Below are positions 34,961-44,376 of a stretch of DNA of 64,000 nt, one piece after another. Under the pieces are notes generated by a model. That model did not search any database. It had not been told where the DNA came from and saw only the letters and a program-made list of their open reading frames with translations. A program made the position numbers and the translations under genes. Origin of the DNA: Leptolyngbyaceae cyanobacterium JSC-12 (GTDB taxonomy: Bacteria; Cyanobacteriota; Cyanobacteriia; Leptolyngbyales; Leptolyngbyaceae); NCBI GenBank assembly GCA_000309945.1, contig CM001633.1, positions 3,250,199 to 3,314,198 on the forward strand, in the 5' to 3' direction. Positions within the stretch are counted from its first letter, which is position 1, and each line of letters begins with the position of its first letter.

Positions 34961-36091
34961 CTACTCCCACAGACGCCGCCGAGCCTGCCCATTGAGACGG
35001 TGATGCGTATCTCGCAGGAGATCAGGAATATTAAGGGCTTCAGGACAACGGGGTAAACAGTCTCCACAGTCGGTGCAACGGTTCGCTTTGTTCCCTGGAA
35101 ACCAGTGTCCGGCATTTTCAAACATGCGATAGCGGTATTGTCCGTAGGTCGTCATGTCATAGGCTAGGGTCAGGTTTCGCAGGCGCAGTACCTCCGGAAT
35201 GTGAATCCCTTCAGGGCAGGGCAAACAGGCGTAACATTGGCTGCATTGATCAGTTCCCAGTGTTTGAGAGGCGTGATGTTGTAACCGCTCGATAATTGTA
35301 TGCTCTAAATCTGTGAGTGGGGTGTGTTGATCTGCGATCGCGCCTAACCCTTCCAACTCGCCTGGATGGGCTGGACCGAGGCTGAGTGTCGTGATGTGGG
35401 GATTACTTAACAAAAACCGATAGGTAAGTTCCAACGGTGAAAAAGGGGCACACAAACGACACAGACGTTCAGGTGGAGTGTATAGTAAACCACCTTTATC
35501 TGCAGGAGAAATGATGAATACCCCAAGGTCTTTCTGGTGAGCCAGGGCAATCGCTGAGGCATGGCGTTGGAAGAAGAAGTAATAGTGCAAATTAACAAAT
35601 TCAAACAAATCAGTGGCGATCGCCCGCAAAATAACCTCTAAAAAGCCATGCGTAGAAAACCCCACATGCCGTACTCGTCCATCCGCGATCGCGGCATGAA
35701 CGGCTTTCATACAGCCATTGGCTGCTTCCACCCAGGCAACATGCTCCCACGTATTCAACCCATGAATCGCCAGCGCATCTATGTAATCAACCCCCAAGCG
35801 CTGCAACGACTCATCAATCTGCTGATCCATCTCAGATGCATTCGATGTCGGCGGAATTTTCGTTGTGATAACGAGTGCTTCCCGTGGCAACGCCAGCCCA
35901 GACTGCAATGCAGCGCCCAAAAACTGCTCACTGTTGCCATAGCCACGTGCCGTTTCTAAATGATTAATCCCCAGCGCGATCGCCCGCTCAATGGTCTGGT
36001 ACGCAACCTCTTCAGAGGCTAAACAGCGCATCGTACCCAGCGAGAATACCGAGAGTTTCAGATTCGTTTTTCCAAAGCGACGATATTGCAC
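34961..36091 (-). CDS. Aldo/keto reductase with C-terminal 4Fe-4S motifs
   Basis: About 376 residues from a GTG start at 36091 (AGGAAGG about ten bases upstream), giving (M)QYRRFGKTNLKLSVFSLGTM; an upstream ATG at 36133 is also in frame. The N-terminal barrel is an aldo/keto reductase: ETARGYGNSE and the IHGLNTWEH region occupy the usual catalytic positions. The C-terminus carries cysteine clusters CSQCYACLPC and CTDCGDCLPRCPEALNIP, typical of ferredoxin-like cluster binding in this oxidoreductase subfamily. The substrate is unknown. Confidence 0.87.
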   Translation of the reverse strand: MQYRRFGKTNLKLSVFSLGTMRCLASEEVAYQTIERAIALGINHLETARGYGNSEQFLGAALQSGLALPREALVITTKIPPTSNASEMDQQIDESLQRLGVDYIDALAIHGLNTWEHVAWVEAANGCMKAVHAAIADGRVRHVGFSTHGFLEVILRAIATDLFEFVNLHYYFFFQRHASAIALAHQKDLGVFIISPADKGGLLYTPPERLCRLCAPFSPLELTYRFLLSNPHITTLSLGPAHPGELEGLGAIADQHTPLTDLEHTIIERLQHHASQTLGTDQCSQCYACLPCPEGIHIPEVLRLRNLTLAYDMTTYGQYRYRMFENAGHWFPGNKANRCTDCGDCLPRCPEALNIPDLLRDTHHRLNGQARRRLWE

Positions 36092-36191
36092 AATAAGGAA
36101 ACCTTCCTGACTTTGCCAAAACTTCAAGCTCACTATGCGGTTTTGCTATGCAATTTCCTGAATTCGTTGGTGTAGGTTTGGGAAATGTCCG

Positions 36192-36353
36192 ATGCCGCTA
36201 TCATTGCTTTATCAAGTTGCAGGGACATCCATCATTGTGATTGGGTTGCTAATTTCCTCCTTGCTGCCCGGATTATCAAACATTTGGATATCTCTCCTAT
36301 TGGTTGGAATTATGTTGCTGCTCCTGGGACGCTGGATGCTTGAAGAAAAGTGA
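36192..36353 (+). CDS. Tiny membrane protein of unknown function
   Basis: A 53-residue frame starting MPLSLLYQVAGTSIIVIG with two predicted membrane helices (about residues 8-25 and 30-48) and ending LGRWMLEEK. There is no strong ribosome binding site. The support is the membrane-protein composition and a strong rho-independent terminator 40 bases downstream on the same strand, which has no other gene to serve. I do not recognise a family. Confidence 0.5.
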   Translation: MPLSLLYQVAGTSIIVIGLLISSLLPGLSNIWISLLLVGIMLLLLGRWMLEEK

Positions 36354-36392
36354 TCTTAGGGATGATAGTTTTCACCTAGAGGTACCCCTAGG

Positions 36393-36450
36393 GATGCCCC
36401 CCAATTCCATCATTGCGCCTCCCAGTTCCATAAAGGGGGGCATCTTTTTT
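36393..36450 (+). terminator. Strong rho-independent terminator
   Basis: GATGCCCCCC (36393-36402) pairs perfectly with GGGGGGCATC (36435-36444) across a 32-base loop, and six T follow (36445-36450). The T tract is only on the plus strand, so it ends plus-strand transcription, most simply that of the 36192-36353 frame. Confidence 0.75.
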
Positions 36451-36696
36451 AAGGAGATAAGGCTTAAAAGAATAAGCTCCAAGATATCAAAATCTGCAAA
36501 GAAAGGCTGCTCCTAAAGGCTGAGGTAACGTGGTGTTGATTAAACTCTGCCTAGACTTAAGAAATGAACGAATGAATCATTGAATTACTCTTCAAATACA
36601 ACAAGATAGATACGCAACAAGATAGATACAAATTTCGTCAATTTGCCTGTGGTGTTGCGCGATCGCCCCTGGCTACCCACCCAAAGGAGCACAACC

Positions 36697-37896
36697 ATGA
36701 TAAGACCCAGTAGAAGATCAGGTTGGATTGGTTCTCACCAGACCTCCTGCATTTGTTCCATTTGCTGCATCGTCCCTCCTCACATCGCCGAACAGATTGT
36801 CCGAAATGGCAATGAACACCAGCGAGAATGGGCAATGCAAACCCTGATCACATCTGAACAGTTCCGTGGACGACGAGAAGCCATCGGCGGGATTGCCACC
36901 TTTACCGCTCCAGCGGGTGAAAAGCGACGGACAGTGTTTGATGCTAGAAATGGCATTGAACTTCCAGGAACTCCAGTACGGCATGAAGGGGAACCCCCCA
37001 CAGACGATATTGCCGTCAACGAAGCATATGATGGCGCAGGGGCAACCTATGACATGTTTGACCAGATCTTTGAACGTAGTTCCATCGATGATCGCGGCTT
37101 GCGACTAGATTCTACTGTTCATTACAGCCAAAAGTACGATAACGCCTTTTGGAATGGCAATCAGATGGTATATGGAGATGGGGATGGCGAATTGTTTAAT
37201 CGCTTCACAATTGCTATTGATGTGATTGGGCATGAATTGACGCATGGAGTCACTCAATATGAAGCAGGACTCATTTACTATGGCGAATCGGGTGCTCTTA
37301 ACGAGTCTATGTCCGATGTATTCGGCATCATGGTGAAACAATGGGTGAAAAACCAAAAAGTAGATGAATCGGATTGGATTATTGGTGCAGGGCTTTTAAC
37401 CGACAAGGTAAAGGGAGAGGGCATCCGCTCTATGAAAGCTCCTGGCACTGCCTATAACGATCCTGTTTTAGGAAAAGACCCCCAACCTGCTCACGTTAAG
37501 GATATGTACAAGGGCACAGCCGATAATGGCGGTGTTCATATCAATTCTGGGGTACCAAACTATGCTTTTTATCTAGCCGCAATGGAAATGGGCGGGTATG
37601 CCTGGGAGAAGGCAGGCAAAATTTGGTACATTGCCCTGCGCGATCGCCTACGTCAACGCTCAAACTTTAAGCGGGCGGCCAGCCTTTTAGTCACGATTGC
37701 AGGCGAACTATACGGGGTGAATAGCCAAGAACAAAAAGCCGTCCGCAATGCCTGGGAAAAAGTCGGTGTGCTAACTCCAGTCAAACCATCTGCCCCACCC
37801 AAAGCAGTTGCGTCTGATGGAGATGCCCAAACATCATCTGCAACGAGCAGTGAAGAACCAACTAAGAAAGCTCCTAAATCTGACAAGACGAAGTAA
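36697..37896 (+). CDS. M4-family neutral metallopeptidase (thermolysin/protealysin type)
   Basis: A 399-residue zinc endopeptidase. The ATG at 36697 has AAAGGAG upstream. The first 55 residues (CICSICCIVPPHIAEQIVRN) match the short propeptide of protealysin-type enzymes, in place of the long thermolysin propeptide. Catalytic residues are present: HELTH (H179, E180, H183), GALNESMSDVFG (E203) and NGGVHINSGVPNYAFY. No signal peptide is seen, so it may act inside the cell or be exported by an unusual route. The last 45 residues are disordered and lysine-rich. It is convergent with the histidine kinase gene. Confidence 0.92.
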   Translation: MIRPSRRSGWIGSHQTSCICSICCIVPPHIAEQIVRNGNEHQREWAMQTLITSEQFRGRREAIGGIATFTAPAGEKRRTVFDARNGIELPGTPVRHEGEPPTDDIAVNEAYDGAGATYDMFDQIFERSSIDDRGLRLDSTVHYSQKYDNAFWNGNQMVYGDGDGELFNRFTIAIDVIGHELTHGVTQYEAGLIYYGESGALNESMSDVFGIMVKQWVKNQKVDESDWIIGAGLLTDKVKGEGIRSMKAPGTAYNDPVLGKDPQPAHVKDMYKGTADNGGVHINSGVPNYAFYLAAMEMGGYAWEKAGKIWYIALRDRLRQRSNFKRAASLLVTIAGELYGVNSQEQKAVRNAWEKVGVLTPVKPSAPPKAVASDGDAQTSSATSSEEPTKKAPKSDKTK

Positions 37897-37902
37897 TTTG
37901 CT

Positions 37903-37940
37903 AAAAACCCAACTTGCTAGGACCGTGTAAACTAGTTGGG
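37903..37940 (-). terminator. Terminator-like hairpin at the histidine kinase end
   Basis: CCCAACT (37908-37914) pairs with AGTTGGG (37934-37940). Read on the minus strand the stem is followed by TTTTT, so it can end transcription of the kinase gene, whose stop codon lies within the stem. It sits between two convergent genes. Confidence 0.6.
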
Positions 37941-40220
37941 ATTGACTCCATTCAGTACGCAGGTAGGCTGCTCAGCTAATTCAGACTCAGCCGGTGATGG
38001 GGCAGTCGCTGAAAACTGACGAATGGGAATTTCAATCATGAACTCTGCCCCCAATCCTGGCTCCGAGTAAAACTTGAGCTGACCTCGGTGTTGATTCACA
38101 ATAATCTGGTAACTGACTGTCAGTCCTAGTCCGATCCCTTGCCCAACCTCTTTGGTAGTGAAAAAAGGATCGAAGATTTTGGACTGAATCTCATGAGGAA
38201 CCCCGGGACCGTTATCTGTAATCACAATTCGAATCATAGGTTCTTGGATGTCTGCATCTGTTATCAAGTCGGTACAGATGGCGATCGCTTTATCTGCTCG
38301 ATCCCAACTATTCAGAGCATCCAATGCATTCATCAGAATGTTCATAATGACCTGATTCAGTTGACGAGGGTAGCATTCAATTAAGGGCAGCTCGCCATAA
38401 CTGCGGATGATTCTCACGTCCTCCGGAATATTGCTGCGCAACACTAGCAGCGTACTATCAATCCCTTCATGGATATCAACAACTTTGCACTGAGATTCGT
38501 CCAGTCGGGCAAAGTTACGCAGAGACAGGACAATTTCACGGATGCGATCAGCCCCTGCCTTCATAGAACTCAAAATTCGAGGCAAATCTGCCATCAGAAA
38601 ATCAAGTTCAATGTCATTGGCAAGCACTTGCAAATCTGGTGAATCAACAACTGGGTAGTGAGTCTGATAGACCTTGAGCAAACTCAACAAATTTTGAATG
38701 TAGAGTTCCACATAGGGAAGGTTGCCAAAAATGAAATTAATTGGATTATTGATTTCATGGGCAATCCCTGCCACAATTCTCCCCAAGCTAGACATTTTCT
38801 CACTCTGAATCAGTTGAGCCTGGGTAAGCTGAAGTTCTTGCAAGGTGGCTGCTAGATGTTGCGCCTGCGCTGCGCTTTCGGCTGCCTGTTGCTGAGTTTG
38901 GGCATAGAGATGCGCCTGTTGAATTGTAATTGCCAATTGATCAGCCACTGCCTGAGCTAACTTTTGGTCGTCCTTCGACCAATCGCGTACATGCGAACAT
39001 TGGTTAAGGTACAGAATCGCGTACAAATTTTCTTTAGTTTGCACGGGAACCACAAGCGATGATTTGATTTCTGCCTGCTGATATTCTGCATTGTTAGAAC
39101 CAATTCGCTCGTCATTAGAAACATCTGAAATAACAACGCGACGGCGATAATCAACCACCCAACGGGTTATTGGACCGCTGGTATCGAATGCATCAATGGA
39201 TGGTTGAAACGGAGGACGGCACACTTCATACAGGTGCTTTTCGCGGGAAGCGGATTGTCTGGCATTGAACATATCTGACGCCCAATCCAGCGTCGCAGAG
39301 GCGTTGCCTTGATTGGGATCTTCTACCAGGTGCACAAGGCAGCGATCAACCTGGAGGGCATCTAGCAATTGGGCGATCGCGCCGCGCAAAATTGTTTCTA
39401 ATTCAAAGCTCTGACGAGTCTGCGTGATGATCTGGTTAACTAATCGTTCGCGCTGGGCTTGCTTTTGAGTTTTTTCATACAACTGCGCCTGTCCCAGGGC
39501 GATTTCGATCTGTTGAGCAATTGCCTGGAGTAGCTCTATCTCGGTCACCGACCAGCGACGGGGGTGCTTAGCCAGGCAGGCAATAAACCCCACTGACCCA
39601 TCTTGAGATTTCAGGGGAACCAGCATTGCTGCGATACTTCCCAGTATTCCTGGTTCAGCTTGGGGACGTTGAGGCAACAACCGAGCATACCAACTCCCCA
39701 ACCAGCGCTTTATTCCTAACTGAGTTGCTGTGCCGTGATGCACTACTAGTTCACCTCGGGCGATCGCGGGTGCAAGTGTACCAAACGATTCCACAGGGTA
39801 ATAGCCCAACCTGGAAGAGCATGGATCATGCGCACCATCAGCTTGATCCCAAACAAGCTGTGCTGGTTGAGAATAGCTTTCACATATGACTTGAATGCGA
39901 TGCGTGTCGTGAAAATACCAAAAGAAAACGCAGCGATCTACTTTTAAGAGATCTGCCACCTCATCTACAGCTGTTTGCAAAACAACTTTCGATTCCAGCG
40001 AGTTGCGAACCCGATCTACAACATGCCTTAGCAAAGCAGTTTGCTGACGGTTAGACCGAAACCAAGTAACCAATGATTTCAATTCCTTTCGAACAACAGG
40101 GAAAAACTGATACAACCAAGCGACTATCTGATGGGCAAACTCCCTGATTGCAAACCCTGACAAACCATTTTTATCAAAGGATGCGCAACACTGCGGTAGC
40201 GCGCTTAACCGACATAGCAT
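37932..40220 (-). CDS. Cytoplasmic sensor histidine kinase with two GAF domains
   Basis: A 762-residue protein. Two GAF domains (about 75-245 and 272-435) are followed by a coiled coil, a HisKA domain with phosphorylatable H488 (GIAHEINNP), and a HATPase domain with DNGPGVP and FTTKEVGQGIGLGL. No membrane helix is seen except a weak stretch near residue 35. The GAF domains lack an obvious bilin-binding Cys-His pair: the cysteines in VDRCVFF and VDRCLVH are at the wrong position. Small-molecule sensing is therefore more likely than light sensing. No response regulator gene is adjacent. The N-terminal 50 residues may be over-extended; the true start is uncertain. Confidence 0.88.
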   Translation of the reverse strand: MLCRLSALPQCCASFDKNGLSGFAIREFAHQIVAWLYQFFPVVRKELKSLVTWFRSNRQQTALLRHVVDRVRNSLESKVVLQTAVDEVADLLKVDRCVFFWYFHDTHRIQVICESYSQPAQLVWDQADGAHDPCSSRLGYYPVESFGTLAPAIARGELVVHHGTATQLGIKRWLGSWYARLLPQRPQAEPGILGSIAAMLVPLKSQDGSVGFIACLAKHPRRWSVTEIELLQAIAQQIEIALGQAQLYEKTQKQAQRERLVNQIITQTRQSFELETILRGAIAQLLDALQVDRCLVHLVEDPNQGNASATLDWASDMFNARQSASREKHLYEVCRPPFQPSIDAFDTSGPITRWVVDYRRRVVISDVSNDERIGSNNAEYQQAEIKSSLVVPVQTKENLYAILYLNQCSHVRDWSKDDQKLAQAVADQLAITIQQAHLYAQTQQQAAESAAQAQHLAATLQELQLTQAQLIQSEKMSSLGRIVAGIAHEINNPINFIFGNLPYVELYIQNLLSLLKVYQTHYPVVDSPDLQVLANDIELDFLMADLPRILSSMKAGADRIREIVLSLRNFARLDESQCKVVDIHEGIDSTLLVLRSNIPEDVRIIRSYGELPLIECYPRQLNQVIMNILMNALDALNSWDRADKAIAICTDLITDADIQEPMIRIVITDNGPGVPHEIQSKIFDPFFTTKEVGQGIGLGLTVSYQIIVNQHRGQLKFYSEPGLGAEFMIEIPIRQFSATAPSPAESELAEQPTCVLNGVNPN

Positions 40221-40968
40221 CGCGATCAGCGAGTTCTCTTTCTAAGATTGATATGTCTTTGGAGATCTTTATCAACAGCATTCTCTAAAACCATAGGGAA
40301 AAGACTCAGAAGTGTTTGTATAAAAAAATACCAGATTTGTTTGGGAGCAGATTTTCAACGCTGCTGAAATCTTGAGCTAAATCTTGCTTAAAGAAAGTCT
40401 TTCCTGATTAGGAAAAATCTATTTTACCAAGTGGCGCAAGATGGTTTTATTTTCCTTTTAAGAACCTTTTTGCCTCCTTCAAAAGCCATGATGTAACTTT
40501 ATCAGGAGAGGCAATTCACTTTACAGAATTGCTATCTTTCTGAAGAATTTCTATTCTGATTAGATGCGTTTCATACCAGTATTTGAAAGTATTTGAAAGT
40601 TGGCGCGAATAACAGTCTGGCAACCCTCAAGTCCAAATGGTCAGCCCTGTGAAGGAGTCCTAGCTCATGGTAAAGGCTTCTTGTTCGAGAAATATGTTGC
40701 CAGCCTTCTCATGGTAGTGCATATTTTAACTCTGTATAGGTCAAGGAATGTGTTCGCATGAAATTCTGATCTAAAAGCTGATCTGCAATCAGCCGAGAAG
40801 AAAGAATATTTTGAGATCTTTCATGGATTTTCAGAGTAGTATTTATTCGAATTTGCATTTTGCTTTCTTGCGAGGTGAAGAAAGCACTGAGGAAAGTGCC
40901 CAACAATACCCAATTAATTCAGTTAAAAACTCCATACCGGTAAATATACGTAAGATTCCGAAGAGAGA
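40221..40968. other. Long intergenic region (about 750 bases)
   Basis: A+T-rich region between two minus-strand genes. I found no convincing gene. It contains a direct repeat GTATTTGAAA twice (about 40579-40599). It also has a 16-codon frame with a good ribosome binding site (AAGGAG at 40652-40657, ATG at 40667, TAG at 40715-40717), which reads MVKASCSRNMLPAFSW. That peptide could be a leader or the broken 5' end of a gene. A further weak plus-strand frame overlaps the end of the next gene. Confidence 0.4.
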
Positions 40969-42399
40969 TTACAAGTTCCGCATGAATAGATAGATGCCAT
41001 CCTGGTGGAATTGCAACTTGAAGCGAGGATCTTGTTGCAATTGGACAACCAATGCTTGCTGAAATTCGGGTGTGCTCATCCAGCCTGGATGACGAGTATT
41101 CAATAAAATATCATTAAACTGGCTCAGGTCTTGCTGCTCACTTCCTGCAATCGCCACTTTGACCATAGGGCGATGGGTAACATGGGGCACGATCCATGCC
41201 GTTGTCAGGATGCTATCTGCTGGTGACACGTGAGTCAGTGCAATCCGGGTAGCATGCCAGGTATCGAGCGACTTGAGGTAGCGATCGCTAAAATAACCGA
41301 CTTTTGCTAAGGCAACAAAGCTGACCAATGCGAAGAGTCCGATGCGTCGGGGATGCTGAATCAACCCTTTGCCGTCTGCTAGAGAAGCAATCACAGCAAT
41401 GAACAAAAACGGCAATGCAGGTAGCGAGTATTGATGCAGCAAGTCTTTCTGACTCTCCATTGTACTTAGCAGGTTCATTGCCAGCGTGGGGGCGATCGCC
41501 ACTAGCGGAGCTAGATGCACAACAGACAATCCCCACACAAATGGGAGAAACAGTAACGCCAGGTATTCCAGGTTCTTGAGTGTGAACAGTGCTGATATAG
41601 CCAGGTGTGGCTTCAAGATTAGATTTAGAGTGATTTCTGTCAAAGAGTTACCTAAATACGCAAATCGCCAGACCGACTCTACTCCACCTGGACGAAACAT
41701 TGGAATAATTACTTGAGTAGCAATGAGCAGCCAAGTGATACCCAGTACTATCGCGATCCCGCCATATACCCGCCGTTGTTCAAATAGCAGTAACCACAGA
41801 CCCATTGCGGCAACTGTGAGGGATAGCGCATCTCGACATCCCAGGATCAACACCAGGCAGAGGGTAAACCACCCGATCTGCTGGCGTCGAGCTGCCAGCA
41901 CACCTGCCAATAAAAGGGGCAGGGCAATCACCTCAGGATGAAAATCAAACAGGTTCAGATTAAAAATCAATGGATGGAGCAGATATGCTACTACGATCGC
42001 TGTCGCCTGATTAGTTTTTAACCCAGCATCCCGTGCTAAGTAGTAGAGCGGAACTGCTCCTAAGGACAGTGCGATCGCCTGAATTGCTAACAGCCAGTAC
42101 ACACTGGGGTAGAGTTTATACAGCAGCGCAATGGGATACATAATCCAGTCAGCATGACCACCCATGAAATGGAAGCCCCAGAAGGAAACAATGGGGGGGA
42201 GTCCACGGCTGATCAAATAGGTTGCCTGGTCGAAATAACCCAGGTCAAATGCTGTGGACTGAAATAGCAGATGCCGCAGGCTGCTGCACACAAACAGGAT
42301 AATTGCCGCTGCAGCTATCATCCAGGTGAGGAGGGGCGGCTGCGATCGCCTGAACCATTTGAAGATTCTCTGTACTGAAACCCGGAATATCTCTGCCAT
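40969..42399 (-). CDS. DUF2079 polytopic membrane protein
   Basis: About 476 residues from the ATG at 42399 (MAEIFRVSVQRIFKWF), with roughly ten membrane helices. AFDLGYFDQATYLISRG, then PPIVSFWGFHFMGGHADWIM, is the signature of DUF2079, a family resembling GT-C glycosyltransferases such as DolP-mannose-type enzymes; a conserved FDFHPE follows at about residue 165. The activity is unproven. It starts five bases after the end of the DUF2854 gene and belongs to that transcription unit. Confidence 0.87.
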   Translation of the reverse strand: MAEIFRVSVQRIFKWFRRSQPPLLTWMIAAAAIILFVCSSLRHLLFQSTAFDLGYFDQATYLISRGLPPIVSFWGFHFMGGHADWIMYPIALLYKLYPSVYWLLAIQAIALSLGAVPLYYLARDAGLKTNQATAIVVAYLLHPLIFNLNLFDFHPEVIALPLLLAGVLAARRQQIGWFTLCLVLILGCRDALSLTVAAMGLWLLLFEQRRVYGGIAIVLGITWLLIATQVIIPMFRPGGVESVWRFAYLGNSLTEITLNLILKPHLAISALFTLKNLEYLALLFLPFVWGLSVVHLAPLVAIAPTLAMNLLSTMESQKDLLHQYSLPALPFLFIAVIASLADGKGLIQHPRRIGLFALVSFVALAKVGYFSDRYLKSLDTWHATRIALTHVSPADSILTTAWIVPHVTHRPMVKVAIAGSEQQDLSQFNDILLNTRHPGWMSTPEFQQALVVQLQQDPRFKLQFHQDGIYLFMRNL

Positions 42400-42403
42400 G
42401 AAC

Positions 42404-42961
42404 TCAGGAACTCGCTTCGGGGGTAGCAATTAATGCCAGATTCACCTGATCTTCCTGGGGTTGCTCAATTCCTACACGAATTCCAGGTCCAAAAAACGTA
42501 GTCAACTTTTCCTGTTTCTTCTGCCAGGTGTCCAGCGGAATCATGGGGGAGTCAAATTCCAGCACCAGCGTATAGGCTCCATCTGTCTCCACTTCTCGCA
42601 CCCCAGTTACTATTGGACGTTCTTCATCCGTTGGAGCTAACCCCAATGCTTCTAGAGAACTGTCTAGGTGTGCCCGTTGCCCGTAGCGGTAGCGAGTAAC
42701 ATCGTTCAGAATTTGCTTTTGGGTGGCGGTTGCCTGGCGATCGCGCAGAGCCGCAACCGACTCAGACGTAGGCTGAACCAGAGGAACAGGCTCCAACTCC
42801 GCCGCCTTCAACGCCAGTCCTCCCAGGAGTACTGGAATTCCGTAGAAAAAACCAATTAAATTTAAGGTGGCATTATCCAAGAAATAAGCAACAAACCCAA
42901 TCACAGTGAGGATACTGCCAGCAACGAGTCCTAACTTTGCCAGAGAAATTTGACGTAACAT
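42404..42961 (-). CDS. DUF2854 membrane protein
   Basis: A 185-residue protein with two N-terminal membrane helices (AKLGLVAGSILTVIGFVAYF and LNLIGFFYGIPVLLGGLALK) and a soluble C-terminal domain (about 75-185) containing RYGQRAHLDSSLEALGLAPT. It matches the DUF2854 family, found in cyanobacteria and plant plastids; the function is unknown. It is first of a two-gene unit with the DUF2079 gene. Confidence 0.87.
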   Translation of the reverse strand: MLRQISLAKLGLVAGSILTVIGFVAYFLDNATLNLIGFFYGIPVLLGGLALKAAELEPVPLVQPTSESVAALRDRQATATQKQILNDVTRYRYGQRAHLDSSLEALGLAPTDEERPIVTGVREVETDGAYTLVLEFDSPMIPLDTWQKKQEKLTTFFGPGIRVGIEQPQEDQVNLALIATPEASS

Positions 42962-43093
42962 AAGAGTAAAGGATTATACGCAGGACAATTTTAGTCAGCT
43001 TCCATTATCCCCGACTCCTGGCTTAGAAACGGGACAAGCATTTTCCAAGAGCCGCCCAATATTATCCCACTATCCCCTGTTGAGGCTTTCCCA

Positions 43094-43351
43094 ATGATTC
43101 ATGATGAACACCATCGCATGGCAACGGAACGCGCTTTACTCCAGCAAATTGACTCGCTTAGGCGAGAAGACGAGATGCTCCATAACATTTTGGCAGTGGA
43201 TATTTGGGCGATCGCCAAAACGATGGACGAGTTTCAGCCAGGATTTTGGGCAGCATTTATGAAGAATCGGGAACAAGCACTCAAACGCTTTTTAGATGAA
43301 GTGGTCAAGAGCAAACCCATCAAGTCCCAGCGTCCTCCCTTCTTGCGCTAA
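43094..43351 (+). CDS. Small conserved protein of unknown function
   Basis: An 85-residue soluble, mostly helical protein starting MIHDEHHRMATERALLQQID. It has a possible coiled coil (about 8-30), a conserved-looking AIAKTMDEFQPGFWAAFMKN segment and a basic tail. There are no cysteines and no membrane segment. A C/T-rich low-complexity stretch (about 43352-43430) follows, of the same style as repeats elsewhere in the window. The function is unknown. Confidence 0.6.
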   Translation: MIHDEHHRMATERALLQQIDSLRREDEMLHNILAVDIWAIAKTMDEFQPGFWAAFMKNREQALKRFLDEVVKSKPIKSQRPPFLR

Positions 43352-43475
43352 CTCCCCATCTCCCTATCTCCCTCCGCTCCCTCCTTCGATTCCCATACCT
43401 CTTTTTCCGCTTCCCCTTCTCTTGACTGGTCTAGAATAATTCCTGTTGGCTGATTGAACCCCAGCAAGGAGCAAC

Positions 43476-43664
43476 ATGATTGACCCCAAGGTGATGAAAG
43501 AGCAAATTGCCCAAATTGAAAGCAAGCGTGAATTCTTACTGAGACTACTGGAACAACCTAACCTTGGTACGCTTCGGATTGATGTGAATCAAGCCATTGA
43601 GGAAATAGATGATTTGTTGGAAGAATTTAAAGCGACCTTTCCAGAGACTCCTGATAGCGTTTAG
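43476..43664 (+). CDS. Small acidic coiled-coil protein
   Basis: A 62-residue protein, MIDPKVMKEQIAQIESKREF onward, with alternating hydrophobic and charged residues that suggest two short helices, and a final acidic tail. AAGGAG lies a few bases before the ATG. It starts 30 bases upstream of the DUF3124 lipoprotein and is probably cotranscribed with it. The family is not recognised. Confidence 0.6.
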   Translation: MIDPKVMKEQIAQIESKREFLLRLLEQPNLGTLRIDVNQAIEEIDDLLEEFKATFPETPDSV

Positions 43665-43694
43665 ACTATCATCCTGCGTTGTGGGCGGTAGACC

Positions 43695-44270
43695 ATGCGA
43701 ATCAAACTGATTGCGATCGCACTTCTCGTATGCATCGCCCTTTCGGCAGCCTGCACTAATGGGTCTTCAGGAACGGCATCCTCTGCGAACAGTCAATCTG
43801 GAACGGTTGAATCGCTAAAACCTATCCCTAAAAACGCAGAAACCGTTTCAGCAAACGCTGTACCCACAAAAATCAGTCAAGGGCAGATTGTCTACGTTCC
43901 GGTCTACTCTCACATTTACCACGGCAACGGACAGGAACAACTCCTGACTGTGACGTTGAGCATCCGAAACACTAGCTTAAAGTTGCCTTTGTTTATTCGG
44001 TCAGTTCGTTATTACGACTCTGCTGGCAACCAGGTCAAGGAATACACACAAGGAACTCTGCGACTTCTCCCCCTAGCCACCACAGAGTTTTTGATTCCCC
44101 AACAAGATGCAAGCGGTGGTTCTGGAGCAAATTTTATTGTGGAATGGGTCGCCGAGCAGCCAATATCTACCCCAATTATTGAAGCTGTAATGATTAGCAC
44201 CAGTTCTCAGCAGGGCATCTCCTTTGTTACGTCGGGTCGTGTGATTCAGGAAATTCCGCCTACTCCGTAG
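43695..44270 (+). CDS. DUF3124 lipoprotein
   Basis: A 191-residue protein with a lipoprotein signal (LIAIALLVCIALSAAC; lipobox LSAAC, lipidated Cys about 20). The DUF3124 domain follows: GQIVYVPVYSHIYHGNGQEQ, then LLTVTLSIRNTS, RSVRYYDSAGNQVKEY and a C-terminal block ending QGISFVTSGRVIQ. It should be anchored in the periplasm or on the outer membrane. The function is unknown. It is probably cotranscribed with the small gene before it and is convergent with the TPR gene. Confidence 0.88.
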   Translation: MRIKLIAIALLVCIALSAACTNGSSGTASSANSQSGTVESLKPIPKNAETVSANAVPTKISQGQIVYVPVYSHIYHGNGQEQLLTVTLSIRNTSLKLPLFIRSVRYYDSAGNQVKEYTQGTLRLLPLATTEFLIPQQDASGGSGANFIVEWVAEQPISTPIIEAVMISTSSQQGISFVTSGRVIQEIPPTP

Positions 44271-44376
44271 AGGTGCTTTACTCTAGCAGATTCGTCCAGT
44301 TCTCCATCCGGGATTTGTACCTTTTGTGCCTTGCGCCATTTGGTAGGGAAGCCGTTGTAATCGTGCTTTCCTTCTA

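Noticed and set aside
40680-40700. Possible tRNA T-arm (GTTCGAGA)
   Set aside because: No acceptor stem, anticodon arm or CCA context around it. No tRNA was found anywhere in the window.
40811-40993. Plus-strand frame of about 60 codons (TTG start, internal ATG at 40823) at the end of the long gap
   Set aside because: No convincing ribosome binding site or family, and it overlaps the end of the DUF2079 gene on the other strand. Composition follows the local A+T content.
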